DNA of 64,000 nucleotides from Nosema muscidifuracis (lineage: Eukaryota > Microsporidia > Nosematidae), in the NCBI GenBank assembly GCA_028335825.1, contig JAIOKI010000005.1, positions 248,001 to 312,000 of the forward strand, in the 5' to 3' direction. Under the pieces are notes generated by a model. It did not search any database. It saw nothing but the letters and a program-made list of their open reading frames with translations, and was not told the origin of the DNA. Made by a program: the position numbers and the translations under genes. Shown piece by piece: positions 1-9,804 of the stretch; position 1 is the first letter of the stretch; every line of letters begins with the position of its first letter.

Positions 1-1
1 A

Positions 2-61
2 AACATATTTAAACAGTATGAAATGTATATTGGCAGGATTGAAAAGAAATCTGACGAATAA
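2..61 (+). CDS. C-terminal tail of a gene cut by the window edge (partial, unknown)
   Basis: An open frame enters from the left edge and ends at a TAA at 59-61, giving about 19 residues (ending in RIEKKSDE). The composition, charged and helix-like, is that of an ordinary protein C-terminus, and the stop is followed by an AT-rich gap before the next gene. A second frame is also open here, so the choice of frame is tentative. No function can be assigned. Confidence 0.35.
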   Translation, partial: NIFKQYEMYIGRIEKKSDE

Positions 62-122
62 TTTTTTTAATTAAATTTTGTTGGTCTTTGTTTTATTTTT
101 TATTTGAACAGTCTAAAAATTA

Positions 123-1607
123 ATGAAAGTCTGTCTTGTAATTTTAGATGGATGGGGACATAATCCAAAGAAAGTATTAAAAGATGCAATAGAAGATTCA
201 AATTGTATAAATATGAGATACCTGTCACGGAATTATACTAGTTATCTTATACATGCTAGTGGTAAATATGTAGGATTAAGTGAAGGCAGTATGGGAAATT
301 CAGAAGTGGGGCATTTAACATTAGGAGCAGGAAGAATAGTAAAACAAAATATAATTTTAATTGATGAAGCATTTAAAGATAAAACTATAAAATCAAAATT
401 ACAACCTCTCTTAGCAAAAAAAACTAAGAAGCTTCATCTTATTGGTATGTTAAGTGACGGAGGAATCCATTCACACATTCGACATATTAAGGGACTAATA
501 GAAAATGTTCAAAACGAATTTGAATCTATCTATATACACTGCATATCTGATGGAAGAGACACCGCACCAGATTTTTTTATGAATTATTATAACGAACTTA
601 GTGAATTTATTATTAATCATAAAAATTGTTACATAGCATCGGTTGGTGGAAGATTTTACGCCATGGATCGTGATAATAACCAAGACAGGATTGATAAATA
701 TTTTGATACTTTATCACGAAAAAGTATTTTTACAGGAAATGTTGAAGATTATATCAAAGAACAATACAAAGATGGTAGAAATGATGAAAATTTATTGCCC
801 GTTTTATTTAATAAGACAGGATATATATCATCTGATGATAAAATTCTTTTTTGTAACTTTAGAGCTGATAGGATGAGGCAAATAACAAAAAAGTTTATTA
901 ATAACAAGAATGAAGTCTTTACTTTGACAGAATACGATAATAAATTAACCGCAGATGTGATATTTAAACCAGAAATTGTTAAAGAAACATTAGCAGATAT
1001 TCTAGAAATAAATGGTATTGAACAAGCTCATATAGCAGAGACTGAGAAATATGCGCACGTTACATATTTTTTTAACGGAGGAAACGAAAGATTACATGAA
1101 AAAGAAGAGAGAAAGATAATTGACAGTAAAAAAGTAGAATCATTTGCTGATATACCTGAAATGTCAAGTAAATTAATAGCAGATGAAGTAATAAATAAAA
1201 TATCTATGGAAAAGAAATTTATAGTATCAAATTTTGCAGCTCCTGATATGGTTGGTCATACAGGAAATTATGAATCGACCAAAAAAGCTGTTGAGTTTAT
1301 TGATGAACAGATTGGAAGAATTTACGAAATGTGCAAGGATAAAAATTATGTATTAATTATTACAGCAGATCATGGAAATGCAGAAATTATGTTTGATGAA
1401 AAGAATAACAAGATCAATAAAAAGCATACAAATAACAAAGTTCCTCTAATTATCACAATAAATAAAAAATCTACTAATTCTGATAATTGGGGTTATGAAT
1501 ATTCAGAATACTCGTTACGAGATGTTGCACCAACCATTTTAAATCTTTTAAAAATTGATCAGCCTTCTAATATGACAGGAAAAAGTGTTCTAAAAAATGA
1601 TTTATAA
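123..1607 (+). CDS. 2,3-bisphosphoglycerate-independent phosphoglycerate mutase (iPGM)
   Basis: Interconverts 3- and 2-phosphoglycerate in cytosolic glycolysis using two Mn ions and a phosphoserine intermediate. The 494 residues match the family's usual length of about 510. Visible landmarks are the N-terminal metal motif DGWG (residues 9-12), the nucleophile segment GLSEGSMGNSEVGH with Ser60, and the C-terminal metal motif ADHGN (about residues 415-419). The transferase domain is inserted inside the phosphatase-like domain, as in the alkaline phosphatase superfamily. The start is the first ATG; there is no CCC triplet before it, unlike most neighbours. It converges on RFC5 with 26 bp between stop codons. 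Its presence suggests that glycolysis is at least partly retained, which argues against an Enterocytozoon-like host. Recognition is firm. Confidence 0.95.
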   Translation: MKVCLVILDGWGHNPKKVLKDAIEDSNCINMRYLSRNYTSYLIHASGKYVGLSEGSMGNSEVGHLTLGAGRIVKQNIILIDEAFKDKTIKSKLQPLLAKKTKKLHLIGMLSDGGIHSHIRHIKGLIENVQNEFESIYIHCISDGRDTAPDFFMNYYNELSEFIINHKNCYIASVGGRFYAMDRDNNQDRIDKYFDTLSRKSIFTGNVEDYIKEQYKDGRNDENLLPVLFNKTGYISSDDKILFCNFRADRMRQITKKFINNKNEVFTLTEYDNKLTADVIFKPEIVKETLADILEINGIEQAHIAETEKYAHVTYFFNGGNERLHEKEERKIIDSKKVESFADIPEMSSKLIADEVINKISMEKKFIVSNFAAPDMVGHTGNYESTKKAVEFIDEQIGRIYEMCKDKNYVLIITADHGNAEIMFDEKNNKINKKHTNNKVPLIITINKKSTNSDNWGYEYSEYSLRDVAPTILNLLKIDQPSNMTGKSVLKNDL

Positions 1608-1633
1608 AAATATCAACTAATAAATTATTTATT

Positions 1634-2692
1634 TCACATACTTCCTTTGAAGATACACATACATCCTATAATAAAAGCTTCAATATGATAAATACCCTTA
1701 GTCCCTAATTTCATTCTTTCTTCATAGATTAAAGCTAAATTAACAATTTTATCAATAACTTCAACATTTTCTTGATTTATAAATCTTTTATAAAGTTCTA
1801 TTAAAATTGTTCTTGGAGGAATACAAGAGTTAATAAGCAAATACAATTTTTTTCTAACATCTATCATTGTATCGGATTTTTGTACTCTTCTTATAATCGA
1901 TGCTATCTCATCTATGATAATTTCCCATTCAACTTTAAGTCTTCGAATATCAATTTTTTGCCGTTTTGCCATATCATCATTTTTCTTAAACTGAAGTAAT
2001 TCTAAAAGACAAACAGCTCTACGCATGTTTCCTTCTGCAATTTTCAAAATTTCAAAAATTTCTTCATCATTTATTGATGCATTTTCCCTATCCACAATAT
2101 TTTTAAGATGTGACAAAATTTCTTCATTTTCATAATTTTTTACTCTAACGAATAAACATCTACTACGAATAGGTTCAATAATTCTAGATAGTTGTGAACA
2201 TATTAAGATAATTCTAAAGCATTCTGAATAAACTTCAATAGTTCTACGTAGCGCAGCCTGAGCTTCTTGTGTTAAATCCTGAGCAGCTGTAATTATGACT
2301 AATTTTATTGATGGAACTTTTTTGCTAGTAAAAAATGACATGATAGGTCTACTTTGTGCCATTTCTTTAATAACAGATTGTATAATATTTTTATCTTGAA
2401 AACTGTATTCTGATGGAGAAATTTCAATATACTCATTAGACTCTAAAAAATTTACATCTATAGTTTTTGTACCAGCTTTTATTTGTGTAGTGCGTAGCTT
2501 TGGTTTAGAAATTGTACCAAATAAATGCTTTATTAAATTGTATATTAAGGTTTTCTTACCAGTCCCAGATTGTCTATGTATTATTAAATGAGGAATCGAT
2601 GATAAATCATATTTCTTAAGTATAGATACAACATCTTGATGTCCTATCATATTTTCAAAATCTTGTGGTCTGTATTTTTCTAGCCATAGCAT
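1634..2692 (-). CDS. RFC5: Replication factor C small subunit (yeast Rfc5 / human RFC3)
   Basis: Subunit of the clamp loader that opens PCNA at primer-template junctions. The start MLWLEKYRP and the C-terminal pattern (GxKxIYHIEAFI) are those of yeast Rfc5, as is the 352-residue length. The Walker A region reads HRQSGTGKKT, so the usual leading Gly-Pro is altered. The Walker B acidic pair is absent (IITAAQDL). The sensor or arginine-finger SRC motif is kept (PIRSRC). This fits the known weak or absent ATPase of this subunit. A CCC directly abuts the ATG (complement of 2693-2695). It is transcribed divergently from RRP8. Confidence 0.93.
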   Translation of the reverse strand: MLWLEKYRPQDFENMIGHQDVVSILKKYDLSSIPHLIIHRQSGTGKKTLIYNLIKHLFGTISKPKLRTTQIKAGTKTIDVNFLESNEYIEISPSEYSFQDKNIIQSVIKEMAQSRPIMSFFTSKKVPSIKLVIITAAQDLTQEAQAALRRTIEVYSECFRIILICSQLSRIIEPIRSRCLFVRVKNYENEEILSHLKNIVDRENASINDEEIFEILKIAEGNMRRAVCLLELLQFKKNDDMAKRQKIDIRRLKVEWEIIIDEIASIIRRVQKSDTMIDVRKKLYLLINSCIPPRTILIELYKRFINQENVEVIDKIVNLALIYEERMKLGTKGIYHIEAFIIGCMCIFKGSM

Positions 2693-2926
2693 GGGATATT
2701 AAAAATATATTTTCAAAAAGTAAGAGAGTATTAAAAATTTATAAGATAATTTTATAAAAAAAATGAACCAATTTCATATTCTTCAAATTCAATCAAGATT
2801 ACTGTTAAATTAACAGATGTATTAATTTAAAATTTTATTTTTTAGTTATTGGAAAATTACTGTTAAATTTAACAGATGCATTAATTTTAAAATTTTATAT
2901 TTTTTTAAAAATGAAGATCCCCTTAA
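2693..2926. promoter_or_regulatory. Divergent intergenic region of RFC5 and RRP8
   Basis: A 234 bp AT-rich spacer between two divergent start codons. It holds a CCC adjoining the RFC5 start and a CCCC at 2919-2922, 4 nt before the RRP8 start. A short phrase (ttactgttaaatttaacagatg-like) occurs twice, near 2801 and 2860, followed in each copy by an A/T-rich tail, so the spacer contains a local duplication of roughly 60 bp. Confidence 0.5.
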
Positions 2927-3556
2927 ATGAAATTTCAAGAAGAATTAGAAAACAGACTTTTAGGAAGTAAATTTAGATTACTTAATGATAAATTATACAA
3001 AAAGAAGAAAGTTAATGAGAACGAAATGAAAGAATACTACAAATATTACGACCACCAGATTCGTAAATGGCCCAGTAATCCGTTAGATACAATAATCAAA
3101 AAAATAGATGAACTTAATAAAGAAGCTGTCATTGCTGATTTGGGCTGTGGGTCTGGTAAAATATCTCAGATTTTTAAAAATGTTCATTCATTTGATGCAT
3201 TTCCATCTGACAAAAAAATAATAAAAAGTGATATTTCGTCAGTGCCTTTAGAAGATAAACAAGCAGATGTTGTTGTTTGTTGTCTGAGTTTAATGATGGA
3301 TTACATTTCTAAAGTTGTTCTCGAAGTATCTCGTATATTAAAAATAGATGGTATTTGGTATTTAGCGGAAGTTAAGAGCAGAATAAGCAGTGTAAATTTT
3401 TTATGTAAACAATTAGAAACATTTGGGTTTACTGTAGTCAATTGTGATACGTCAAATTCTCATTTCGTTTTGATAGAACTGAAGAAGAACAAAGATTTTG
3501 ATAAGAAAAAAATTCCTAAAATTTTACTGAAGCCATGCAGTTATAAAAAACGATAA
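2927..3556 (+). CDS. RRP8: Rrp8-type rRNA methyltransferase (nucleomethylin)
   Basis: Predicted nucleolar SAM-dependent enzyme for the conserved m1A in helix 25.1 of the large-subunit rRNA. The N-terminal half shows the Rrp8 signature: an LxGSKFRxLNxxLY block, then YDHQIRKWPSNPLD. The SAM motif I reads ADLGCGSG (about residues 66-73). Later come HSFDAF, the DVVVCCLSLM block and AEVKSR, which all align with yeast Rrp8. At 209 residues it lacks the long basic N-terminal extension of the yeast protein (about 390 residues), a typical microsporidian reduction. CCCC lies 4 nt before the ATG. Confidence 0.88.
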   Translation: MKFQEELENRLLGSKFRLLNDKLYKKKKVNENEMKEYYKYYDHQIRKWPSNPLDTIIKKIDELNKEAVIADLGCGSGKISQIFKNVHSFDAFPSDKKIIKSDISSVPLEDKQADVVVCCLSLMMDYISKVVLEVSRILKIDGIWYLAEVKSRISSVNFLCKQLETFGFTVVNCDTSNSHFVLIELKKNKDFDKKKIPKILLKPCSYKKR

Positions 3557-3603
3557 ACTCAATTAAACAATTAGAATTTGTTTTTTTTTAAAATTTTACC
3601 CCA

Positions 3604-4146
3604 ATGACAGTTTTCGATACGTACGATAAAATTATAGAAAATATTCAACAGATACCACTAGATGTATATTTATTTATTAGAAGGAACAGACGATTAAATA
3701 AAAAATTGAATAAGTTAAACAGAAAATACAAAAGAATATTAAAAAAATCGTATCGTGGTGAAATGATTGACAAAGATGAACTTGATAAAATATTTTTTAA
3801 GCTCAACAAGACACGTTTCAAATTTAGAGAATCCGTATATCTTTTACAAAATGTTCTTGTTCCAATTTATGAAAGAACATTGCAAATTACGAGTAACGAA
3901 TTACCTTCTGTTGTATATGAAAAACCTACTATTGAGAATATTAACAGAATAGTCAAAGTAGGGAAGAATAAAGACAAGGGTCCTTTATATTGTACATGTA
4001 AACAGAGAGCTTTTGATAATATGATAGCTTGTGATAATTCAAATTGTAAAATTAAGTGGTTTCATTTTGAATGTGCTGGTATAACTTTGCCTCCGAAAAA
4101 TATTTGGTACTGCGTGGAATGTAGAAAATTTAAAGATGTGAAATGA
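3604..4146 (+). CDS. ING-family PHD-finger protein (Yng2/Pho23-like)
   Basis: Likely histone-tail reader subunit of a histone acetyltransferase (NuA4/NuA3) or Rpd3 deacetylase complex. The C-terminal PHD finger (residues about 130-177) has the C4HC3 spacing and ING-specific blocks: CDNSNCKIKWFHFECAG and WYCVECR. The aromatic and acidic residues that read trimethyl-Lys4 of H3 are in place. The first 100 residues are basic and helical, matching the ING dimerisation region. Which yeast paralogue it represents (Yng1, Yng2 or Pho23) cannot be told. CCCC precedes the ATG by 1 nt. It is convergent with the DnaJ gene, 25 bp between stops. Confidence 0.85.
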   Translation: MTVFDTYDKIIENIQQIPLDVYLFIRRNRRLNKKLNKLNRKYKRILKKSYRGEMIDKDELDKIFFKLNKTRFKFRESVYLLQNVLVPIYERTLQITSNELPSVVYEKPTIENINRIVKVGKNKDKGPLYCTCKQRAFDNMIACDNSNCKIKWFHFECAGITLPPKNIWYCVECRKFKDVK

Positions 4147-4171
4147 TTCAAAGTTTTAATTTTATATATAT

Positions 4172-4855
4172 TTACTGCAAAAATACATAAAAATATATTA
4201 TTAGCATTAGAACAATAACTTTTACAAGAATTTGATCATCCCATCTTACTCTATGAAGTCTCCTAGGTGGAGAAAATCTAAAAAAACTTCTGTACATCAT
4301 ATTATTGAATAAAGTATAGTCATCATTAATAATTCCCCATAATCCTTCATCTTCGTTTATAAAACTTCTATATCTAAAATTATTTTCATTAATAGCATCA
4401 GAAAAGATTGTGTCTCTATTTAAATCATTTTCTATAATTACTCTAAAATGTGGTGTATGGCCTATAAAACATCCAACTAAGCTATCGTCGTATTCTCTTC
4501 TTTTTTTCTTATTACTTAATACAACATAAGCCTTTTGAATAATTCTAGAAACAGAATTAGATTCTTTGATTTTAGTTTTATCAGGATGGTATCTGCTCAT
4601 AAGTCTAGTATAAGATTCTCTTATATCTTTTTGTGTAGATTCTTTGTTTAAGCCAAGAATCTCGTAATAATTCTTCTCATCTTTTTTTAAAAATTCTATC
4701 ATTTCATTGTAGAGCTCGTATTTCTTTTTTGCATTATTTACATCTTTCAATGACTCATTTGTTTGTATTATATTGTGATATTTTTTATAATTATTGTAAT
4801 ATTCCTTGTAATCTCCATTTTTCAAATTTTTATCTCCTTCAGTTTTGTAATCCAT
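4172..4855 (-). CDS. Tail-anchored J-domain co-chaperone (Hlj1/DNAJB12-like)
   Basis: A J domain occupies residues about 62-128, with the HPD triad at 90-92 that stimulates Hsp70 ATPase, and helix IV ending in KKRREYDD. The last 19 residues are hydrophobic (a VIVLMLIIYFYVFL stretch), a single tail anchor that should place the J domain in the cytosol on the ER. Order and size resemble Hlj1 and DNAJB12/14, which act in ER-associated degradation with cytosolic Hsp70; UFD1 elsewhere in this window belongs to the same pathway. No Gly/Phe or zinc region is present, so it is not a canonical Ydj1. CCCC lies 1 nt before the ATG. Confidence 0.8.
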   Translation of the reverse strand: MDYKTEGDKNLKNGDYKEYYNNYKKYHNIIQTNESLKDVNNAKKKYELYNEMIEFLKKDEKNYYEILGLNKESTQKDIRESYTRLMSRYHPDKTKIKESNSVSRIIQKAYVVLSNKKKRREYDDSLVGCFIGHTPHFRVIIENDLNRDTIFSDAINENNFRYRSFINEDEGLWGIINDDYTLFNNMMYRSFFRFSPPRRLHRVRWDDQILVKVIVLMLIIYFYVFLQ

Positions 4856-5256
4856 AGGGGCAAATAAGTTTTTATTTGATGTCTAATAAGTTTTTATTAA
4901 ATTTGAAATCTGCCAATAAAAAAAATTGAATTTTTTGACTTTATTTTTAATTGAGTATGAACATAAATTATTTTTAAAAATAAATAGTAGTTTTATAAAT
5001 TTATTTAATTGTAAAGTTTTATTCTAAATATAAATATTTAAAAATTATGATATTGACTAATTCTAATCATTTGATAATTCAAAAAAGATTTTTGATTATT
5101 GGTATCAAAAATATGAAACCGTTAAATTTACATAAATCAGTTAATATAAAATATTTGCATATAATTTTTGATTTAAGAACTTATTCGTAAAAAATATTTT
5201 ATTGAATGTTAAAATAAAAAATATTTTTTTTAAAAAGGCCCTTCATTTTAACAAAC
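4856..5256. other. Divergent AT-rich intergenic region
   Basis: About 400 bp between the DnaJ and PABP starts. Apart from the CCCC beside the DnaJ start and the CCC at 5239-5241, 15 nt before the PABP ATG, I see only A/T runs. No ORF or RNA gene was recognised. Confidence 0.5.
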
Positions 5257-6801
5257 ATGGATCAAAATGAAATTAATAATGACCATACAAATGCATCTAC
5301 TGTATACGTAGGAGATTTATCTACAAAGACACTAGAATCAGATTTATTCAGAATATTCTCATCTATAGGTGAAGTAGTTAAGATAAAGTTGAGAAAGAGA
5401 AATGAGCCATTGTCTTCATTTGCCTTTGTTACATTTAGTAATGAGGAAGATGCTGATAGAGCTGTCAAAGAATACAATAATTATAAGCTGAATAAAAAAA
5501 TAATACGAGTATCTTATTGCATAGATGATAAAAATAAAAAAGAAGATGCAAATCTTATTGTGAAGAATCTTCCAACTACTTTTACTAATGAAAATCTTCA
5601 TGATACATTTTCTGTTTTTGGAACTATCATTAGTGCAAAAATCGCTACTTATGCTGATGGAAAATTGAAAAATTATGGATTTGTTCAATTCGATAAAAAG
5701 AGATCTGCTAAGCTAGCTATTAAACATTGTGATGGGGGTAAATTGGATGATAAGATTATTCAAGTAGAAGTTTTTGATAAAGAAAAAAGAAAGAGACAGG
5801 AAGAAACTGTCAAACAGGAAGTACCAAAAAAACCTGAAGTTAAATTTACCAATTGTTTTGTTAAAAATTTTCCTGAAAATATGACTAAAGAAGATTTAGA
5901 AGCTTTATTGGGTAAATATGGAAAAATTACTTCTTTATTCTTTCCATTAAAGGATGGATCTTTAAAAACAAAAGGATTCGCTTTTGCTAATTTTGAAAGC
6001 CATGAAGCTGCTTTGAATGCTATTGAAGAATTACATGGTAAACAAATCTTTACAGTTGAAGAAACAGCCAACAGTGCAAAGTTTGAACCATTTTATATTC
6101 AGAAAGCTCAGAAAAAAGAAGAAAGAGAGGAACAGCTTAAGAAATCTTTCGAACAATTATCAATTGAAGGTCAAAATATAAAACGTAATTTATATATTAC
6201 TAATATTCCTAATTTCATTGAGAAAGATGATATGTTTGAAATTTTCAGTGAGTTTGGTTCAATTGTCTCACTTTCTATAGGAAATGATGCTAACAATGAA
6301 CAAAGGAAATATGCTTATGTTTGTTATAAAACATCTGATGAAGCTTTTATAGCTATTGAAAAAGGAAATGAAATTTTTATTGATGGAAATAAATTACATG
6401 TCGCCTATTTTAAAAACAAAACTGAAAGAACTAAAGAAAAAATGATATCGTCCTGTAACATGAATTCTAATGTTCCTTTCATTTACAGTTCACCTATCAA
6501 GATGACACCCAATACTTCATTTAATTACGAGATGTTTTCTACTTTCTCACCTAAAGAAACCAATAATGATAGTAATGGAAAGCTTTTTGAATTAGTGTTA
6601 AGATCAGCTAATACTTTTAGACATCAATGGCATTATTTAGGAGTAAAAACAAGAGAAGAATTTGCTGATAAAATTACTAGTATTTTATGTAAGAAGTCTA
6701 GTGAAGAAATATCAGAAATGGAGAAATACAGTAGAATCTTATCCGACAATATATCAATTTCAATTGAAGAGAGTATACGAAATAAAGCTAAGAATAATTA
6801 A
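5257..6801 (+). CDS. PAB1: Polyadenylate-binding protein (Pab1)
   Basis: Cytoplasmic poly(A)-tail binding protein that promotes translation and controls deadenylation. It has four RRMs in tandem (about residues 15-90, 98-175, 197-280, 305-385), each with recognisable RNP2 and RNP1 cores such as LIVKNLP with KNYGFVQF in RRM2 and KGFAFANF in RRM3. A C-terminal MLLE domain (about 440-510, with ADKITSIL and EISEMEKYS blocks) follows. The proline-rich linker seen in yeast is very short. At 514 residues it is near the normal fungal length (about 577). The CCC triplet stands unusually far off, 15 nt before the ATG. Confidence 0.93.
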   Translation: MDQNEINNDHTNASTVYVGDLSTKTLESDLFRIFSSIGEVVKIKLRKRNEPLSSFAFVTFSNEEDADRAVKEYNNYKLNKKIIRVSYCIDDKNKKEDANLIVKNLPTTFTNENLHDTFSVFGTIISAKIATYADGKLKNYGFVQFDKKRSAKLAIKHCDGGKLDDKIIQVEVFDKEKRKRQEETVKQEVPKKPEVKFTNCFVKNFPENMTKEDLEALLGKYGKITSLFFPLKDGSLKTKGFAFANFESHEAALNAIEELHGKQIFTVEETANSAKFEPFYIQKAQKKEEREEQLKKSFEQLSIEGQNIKRNLYITNIPNFIEKDDMFEIFSEFGSIVSLSIGNDANNEQRKYAYVCYKTSDEAFIAIEKGNEIFIDGNKLHVAYFKNKTERTKEKMISSCNMNSNVPFIYSSPIKMTPNTSFNYEMFSTFSPKETNNDSNGKLFELVLRSANTFRHQWHYLGVKTREEFADKITSILCKKSSEEISEMEKYSRILSDNISISIEESIRNKAKNN

Positions 6802-6829
6802 TAAAAAATTAAAATTAAACATTCAGTTT

Positions 6830-7130
6830 TATAATTAGACATTTAGTCATATAATTAAATTTTCTAATTTGATTATAGAATAACTAGAGAATTTAATTAT
6901 TATAATTTAGTCTTATAATTAAATTTTCTAATTTGATTATAGAATGACTTGAGATATTTAATTATGATAATCTAGTCCTATAATTTTAAATTTCTACTTT
7001 TCTAAAGACAATAATTTTCTACTTTGATTAGAGATATTAATTTAGTCTTATAATTTTAAATTTCTACTTTGATTAGAGATATTAATTTAGTCTTATAATT
7101 TGAAATATCTACTTTAATTAAAGAAGTTAG
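6830..7130. repeat. Degenerate tandem repeat, about 45-70 bp unit
   Basis: The phrase tttagtcttataatt or close variants recurs near 6842, 6906, 6971, 7041 and 7086, each followed by attttctaatttgattatagaat-like sequence. Spacing is 64, 65, 70 and 45 bp. It fills the PABP-TRM1 gap (6802-7247), which holds no ORF. The CCC at 7243-7245 is the TRM1 start signal. Confidence 0.75.
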
Positions 7131-7247
7131 ATAATATTTTAAATTAATATTTGTTATTTGATTCATTCTTATTATATCGACAAGACAGAATATTTTTAAA
7201 TAGTTCTAAAATTTTATATTTAAATGCATTGATAAAAATTTACCCAA

Positions 7248-8597
7248 ATGAATAATTTTGAATTGATTGAAGAAGGCTTAGCTAAAATAAAAAAATACAA
7301 AAATACGTTTTACAATCCTGCACAGAAAACAAATCGTGATATTTCTATTTACGTGATATCCGAATATTTTAAATCAAAATCTAATATAAGAATTTTAGAT
7401 GCTATGTCAGCCACTGGTCTAAGAGGTTTAAGATATTTAAAAGAACTTAAAAACGGAAAAATATTTTTTAATGATATAAACGAGAATGCGATTTCTTCTA
7501 TACGAGAAAATTTAGAATTTAATGAAATAGATAAAAATGATATATCATTTTTCGAATCAAATCTTGGAGATATAGTAGATAAATCATCAAAAGTTAATAT
7601 TATTAAATCAGATTGTAATGTTCTTATGTGTACAGTACAAAATTATTTCGATGTTATTGATATAGATCCTTTTGGAAGTTGTTCTGAGTACATGGAAAAT
7701 GCTTTCAGAGCTATCAAACATAACGGAATTATTTGTTTTACTAGTACTGATAAGGGAGTATTATGTACAAATGAAAGTAAATGTATAGTAAAATACGATA
7801 CTACAATTTTAAAAAAGTTCTCTCAAAATGAAATGGCATTAAGAGCTCTTCTTTCTTGTATATCTAGACATGCAGCTAAATTTGGAATATCAATTGAACC
7901 TTTAATATCGTTAAGTTTAGATTTTTATCTTCGAGTTTTCGTTAGAATTCAAAAGAGATCTGAGAAAAAAGTTGTTAAAGATAACGGATTATTTTATTTG
8001 TGTAATTGCTGTAATTCTAAAAGTATTGATACAAAATACGATACTAATTCTATAGAGATAAGATTTAATTATATAGATAACGAATTAATGGATAAAATTA
8101 AGACTTGTTTGAAGAATTCATCGAATTCAGATGGTGACAAATGTTCTGTGTGTTCAAAGAAAATGAAAATTTGTGGACCTTTTTGGAACAAAGCACTTCA
8201 TTCTAGAGAATATATTAATTTAATAAAACCAAATATAGATATTAATGAAAATAGAATATTTGGAATATTTAATTATCTAGAACAAGAACTTAGCACTATG
8301 TGGTACTATGAGATTCCATTGTTATGTAAAAAATTAAAAACTAATTGTATACGAAATAAAGAAATGATGACAGCTTTATTAAATTTGGGATATGACGTAT
8401 CTCTCACACATTGCGATATAAATGGTTTCAAAACAACTGCCCCTTTAGAAATTATAAATTTTATTATACAACTTGGAAACAAAGAAAAAGACCATAAAAT
8501 TTTCAGTATTAATAAGAATGTAGAGGATATTTTTAGTAAGAAATATTATAAAGGTCTTATTAGCTCAGGACTTGGTCCATTAGCTCTTCCAGAATAA
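7248..8597 (+). CDS. TRM1: tRNA (guanine26-N2,N2)-dimethyltransferase Trm1
   Basis: Makes m2,2G26 in tRNAs from SAM. The N-terminal domain shows FYNPAQKTNRDISI, then SAM motif LDAMSATGLRGLRYL (about residues 48-62) and NDINENA. The catalytic DPFG motif is at 140-143, followed by FTSTDKGVLC. The C-terminal domain has a four-Cys zinc site (CNCCNS, then CSVCSKK) and the GPFW segment. The 449 residues fit the cytosolic and archaeal forms; the yeast mitochondrial leader is missing, as expected for a parasite without a mitochondrial genome. CCC is 2 nt before the ATG. Confidence 0.93.
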   Translation: MNNFELIEEGLAKIKKYKNTFYNPAQKTNRDISIYVISEYFKSKSNIRILDAMSATGLRGLRYLKELKNGKIFFNDINENAISSIRENLEFNEIDKNDISFFESNLGDIVDKSSKVNIIKSDCNVLMCTVQNYFDVIDIDPFGSCSEYMENAFRAIKHNGIICFTSTDKGVLCTNESKCIVKYDTTILKKFSQNEMALRALLSCISRHAAKFGISIEPLISLSLDFYLRVFVRIQKRSEKKVVKDNGLFYLCNCCNSKSIDTKYDTNSIEIRFNYIDNELMDKIKTCLKNSSNSDGDKCSVCSKKMKICGPFWNKALHSREYINLIKPNIDINENRIFGIFNYLEQELSTMWYYEIPLLCKKLKTNCIRNKEMMTALLNLGYDVSLTHCDINGFKTTAPLEIINFIIQLGNKEKDHKIFSINKNVEDIFSKKYYKGLISSGLGPLALPE

Positions 8598-8620
8598 ATA
8601 ATTTATTTTAAACCCTTCTT

Positions 8621-9679
8621 ATGCTTTTCTCTTTGGAAACATTAAAATCTTACGCACAATCTATTGGAATAGGAAATATCGATGACGATGCACTTAGAAT
8701 TTTATCACAAGATTTGGAATACAGAATAAAAGAAATATGTCAAGAAGGAAGTAAATTCATGCTTGCTTCTAAAAGAACTAAATTGAGTATAGAAGATATA
8801 AATTATGGATTAATAAGTAGAAATGTTGATCCATTATTTGGATACGATCCACAAGAAAATCTTGTTTTTAGAGGACTTCCATCTGGTATATACTATGTCC
8901 CAGATGAAGAAATTGATTTAGAAGAATATTTGGAACGACCTCTTCCTAAAATACCTCTAAATACTTCAATACAATCACATTGGCTAGCTATTGAAGGAGT
9001 TCAACCTCAAACAGCACAAAATCCTATCGTAATTGAGAAGACTGAACAAAAGAAAGATACTTTGCTTACTTATCAAGAAGAAACCGAACTTAAAAGTCAG
9101 AATAAACATATGCTTACAAAAGAATTAAGCATGTATTTCGAGAAAATTATTCAAACTATGGAAACTGATGAAGATATTGCAATAGAATGTCTAAAAAATG
9201 AAAGTGGTATTCAACAACTTGTTCCGTATTTCATTCATCATTTCAATCAGCAAATAATAAAAAATCTGAAAAATCCCGAAAAATTAAAAATTGTAGTGAT
9301 GATGTACAACAGCCTTCTAAAAAATCATTTCATATTTATTGATCCATATTTACATCAGATTCTTCCTTCTTTATTAACATGTGTAGTTGGTAAATCAATA
9401 GATGAATCTGTAAGATCACTTTCATCAGACGTTATAAAATTTGTGTATGAACAATTTGCAAATAAATATAAAACACTTGGTCCAAGAATAATAAATACAT
9501 TATCTAAAACATGGCTTGACAAAGAAAAAGATGAAAATGTTCATCTTGGGGCTATTAGATGTTTAGGACTTTTATCAAGAGAAGTAATCAATAATGTAAT
9601 TAAACCTAAAGTAGAGATTTATCGTAATGAAATTGGTCATGCGAGGGTACTAAATGAAATTGAAAAGATAATTAAATAA
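8621..9679 (+). CDS. TAF6: TFIID/SAGA subunit TAF6
   Basis: General transcription factor subunit. Residues 1-66 form the H4-like histone fold that pairs with TAF9 (ALRILSQDLEYRIKEI, then AMKRTKLSIEDI-like ASKRTKLSIEDINYGL). Next is the diagnostic TAF6 block VDPLFGYDP, and then IDLEEYLERPLPKIPL and HWLAIEGVQP. The remaining 200 residues are helical and match the TAF6 HEAT repeats. The 352 residues are shorter than yeast (516). CCC lies 5 nt before the ATG. It starts 23 bp after TRM1 on the same strand. Confidence 0.93.
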   Translation: MLFSLETLKSYAQSIGIGNIDDDALRILSQDLEYRIKEICQEGSKFMLASKRTKLSIEDINYGLISRNVDPLFGYDPQENLVFRGLPSGIYYVPDEEIDLEEYLERPLPKIPLNTSIQSHWLAIEGVQPQTAQNPIVIEKTEQKKDTLLTYQEETELKSQNKHMLTKELSMYFEKIIQTMETDEDIAIECLKNESGIQQLVPYFIHHFNQQIIKNLKNPEKLKIVVMMYNSLLKNHFIFIDPYLHQILPSLLTCVVGKSIDESVRSLSSDVIKFVYEQFANKYKTLGPRIINTLSKTWLDKEKDENVHLGAIRCLGLLSREVINNVIKPKVEIYRNEIGHARVLNEIEKIIK

Positions 9680-9804
9680 ATTTAATTTTAACAAAAGTCT
9701 TAAATATATAATAACTTATGCTAGACATTTTTTATTAAATAATAATGATGTATAAAATTAAATAATAATTATGTATTTATATAAATTATAATGATGTATT
9801 TAAT

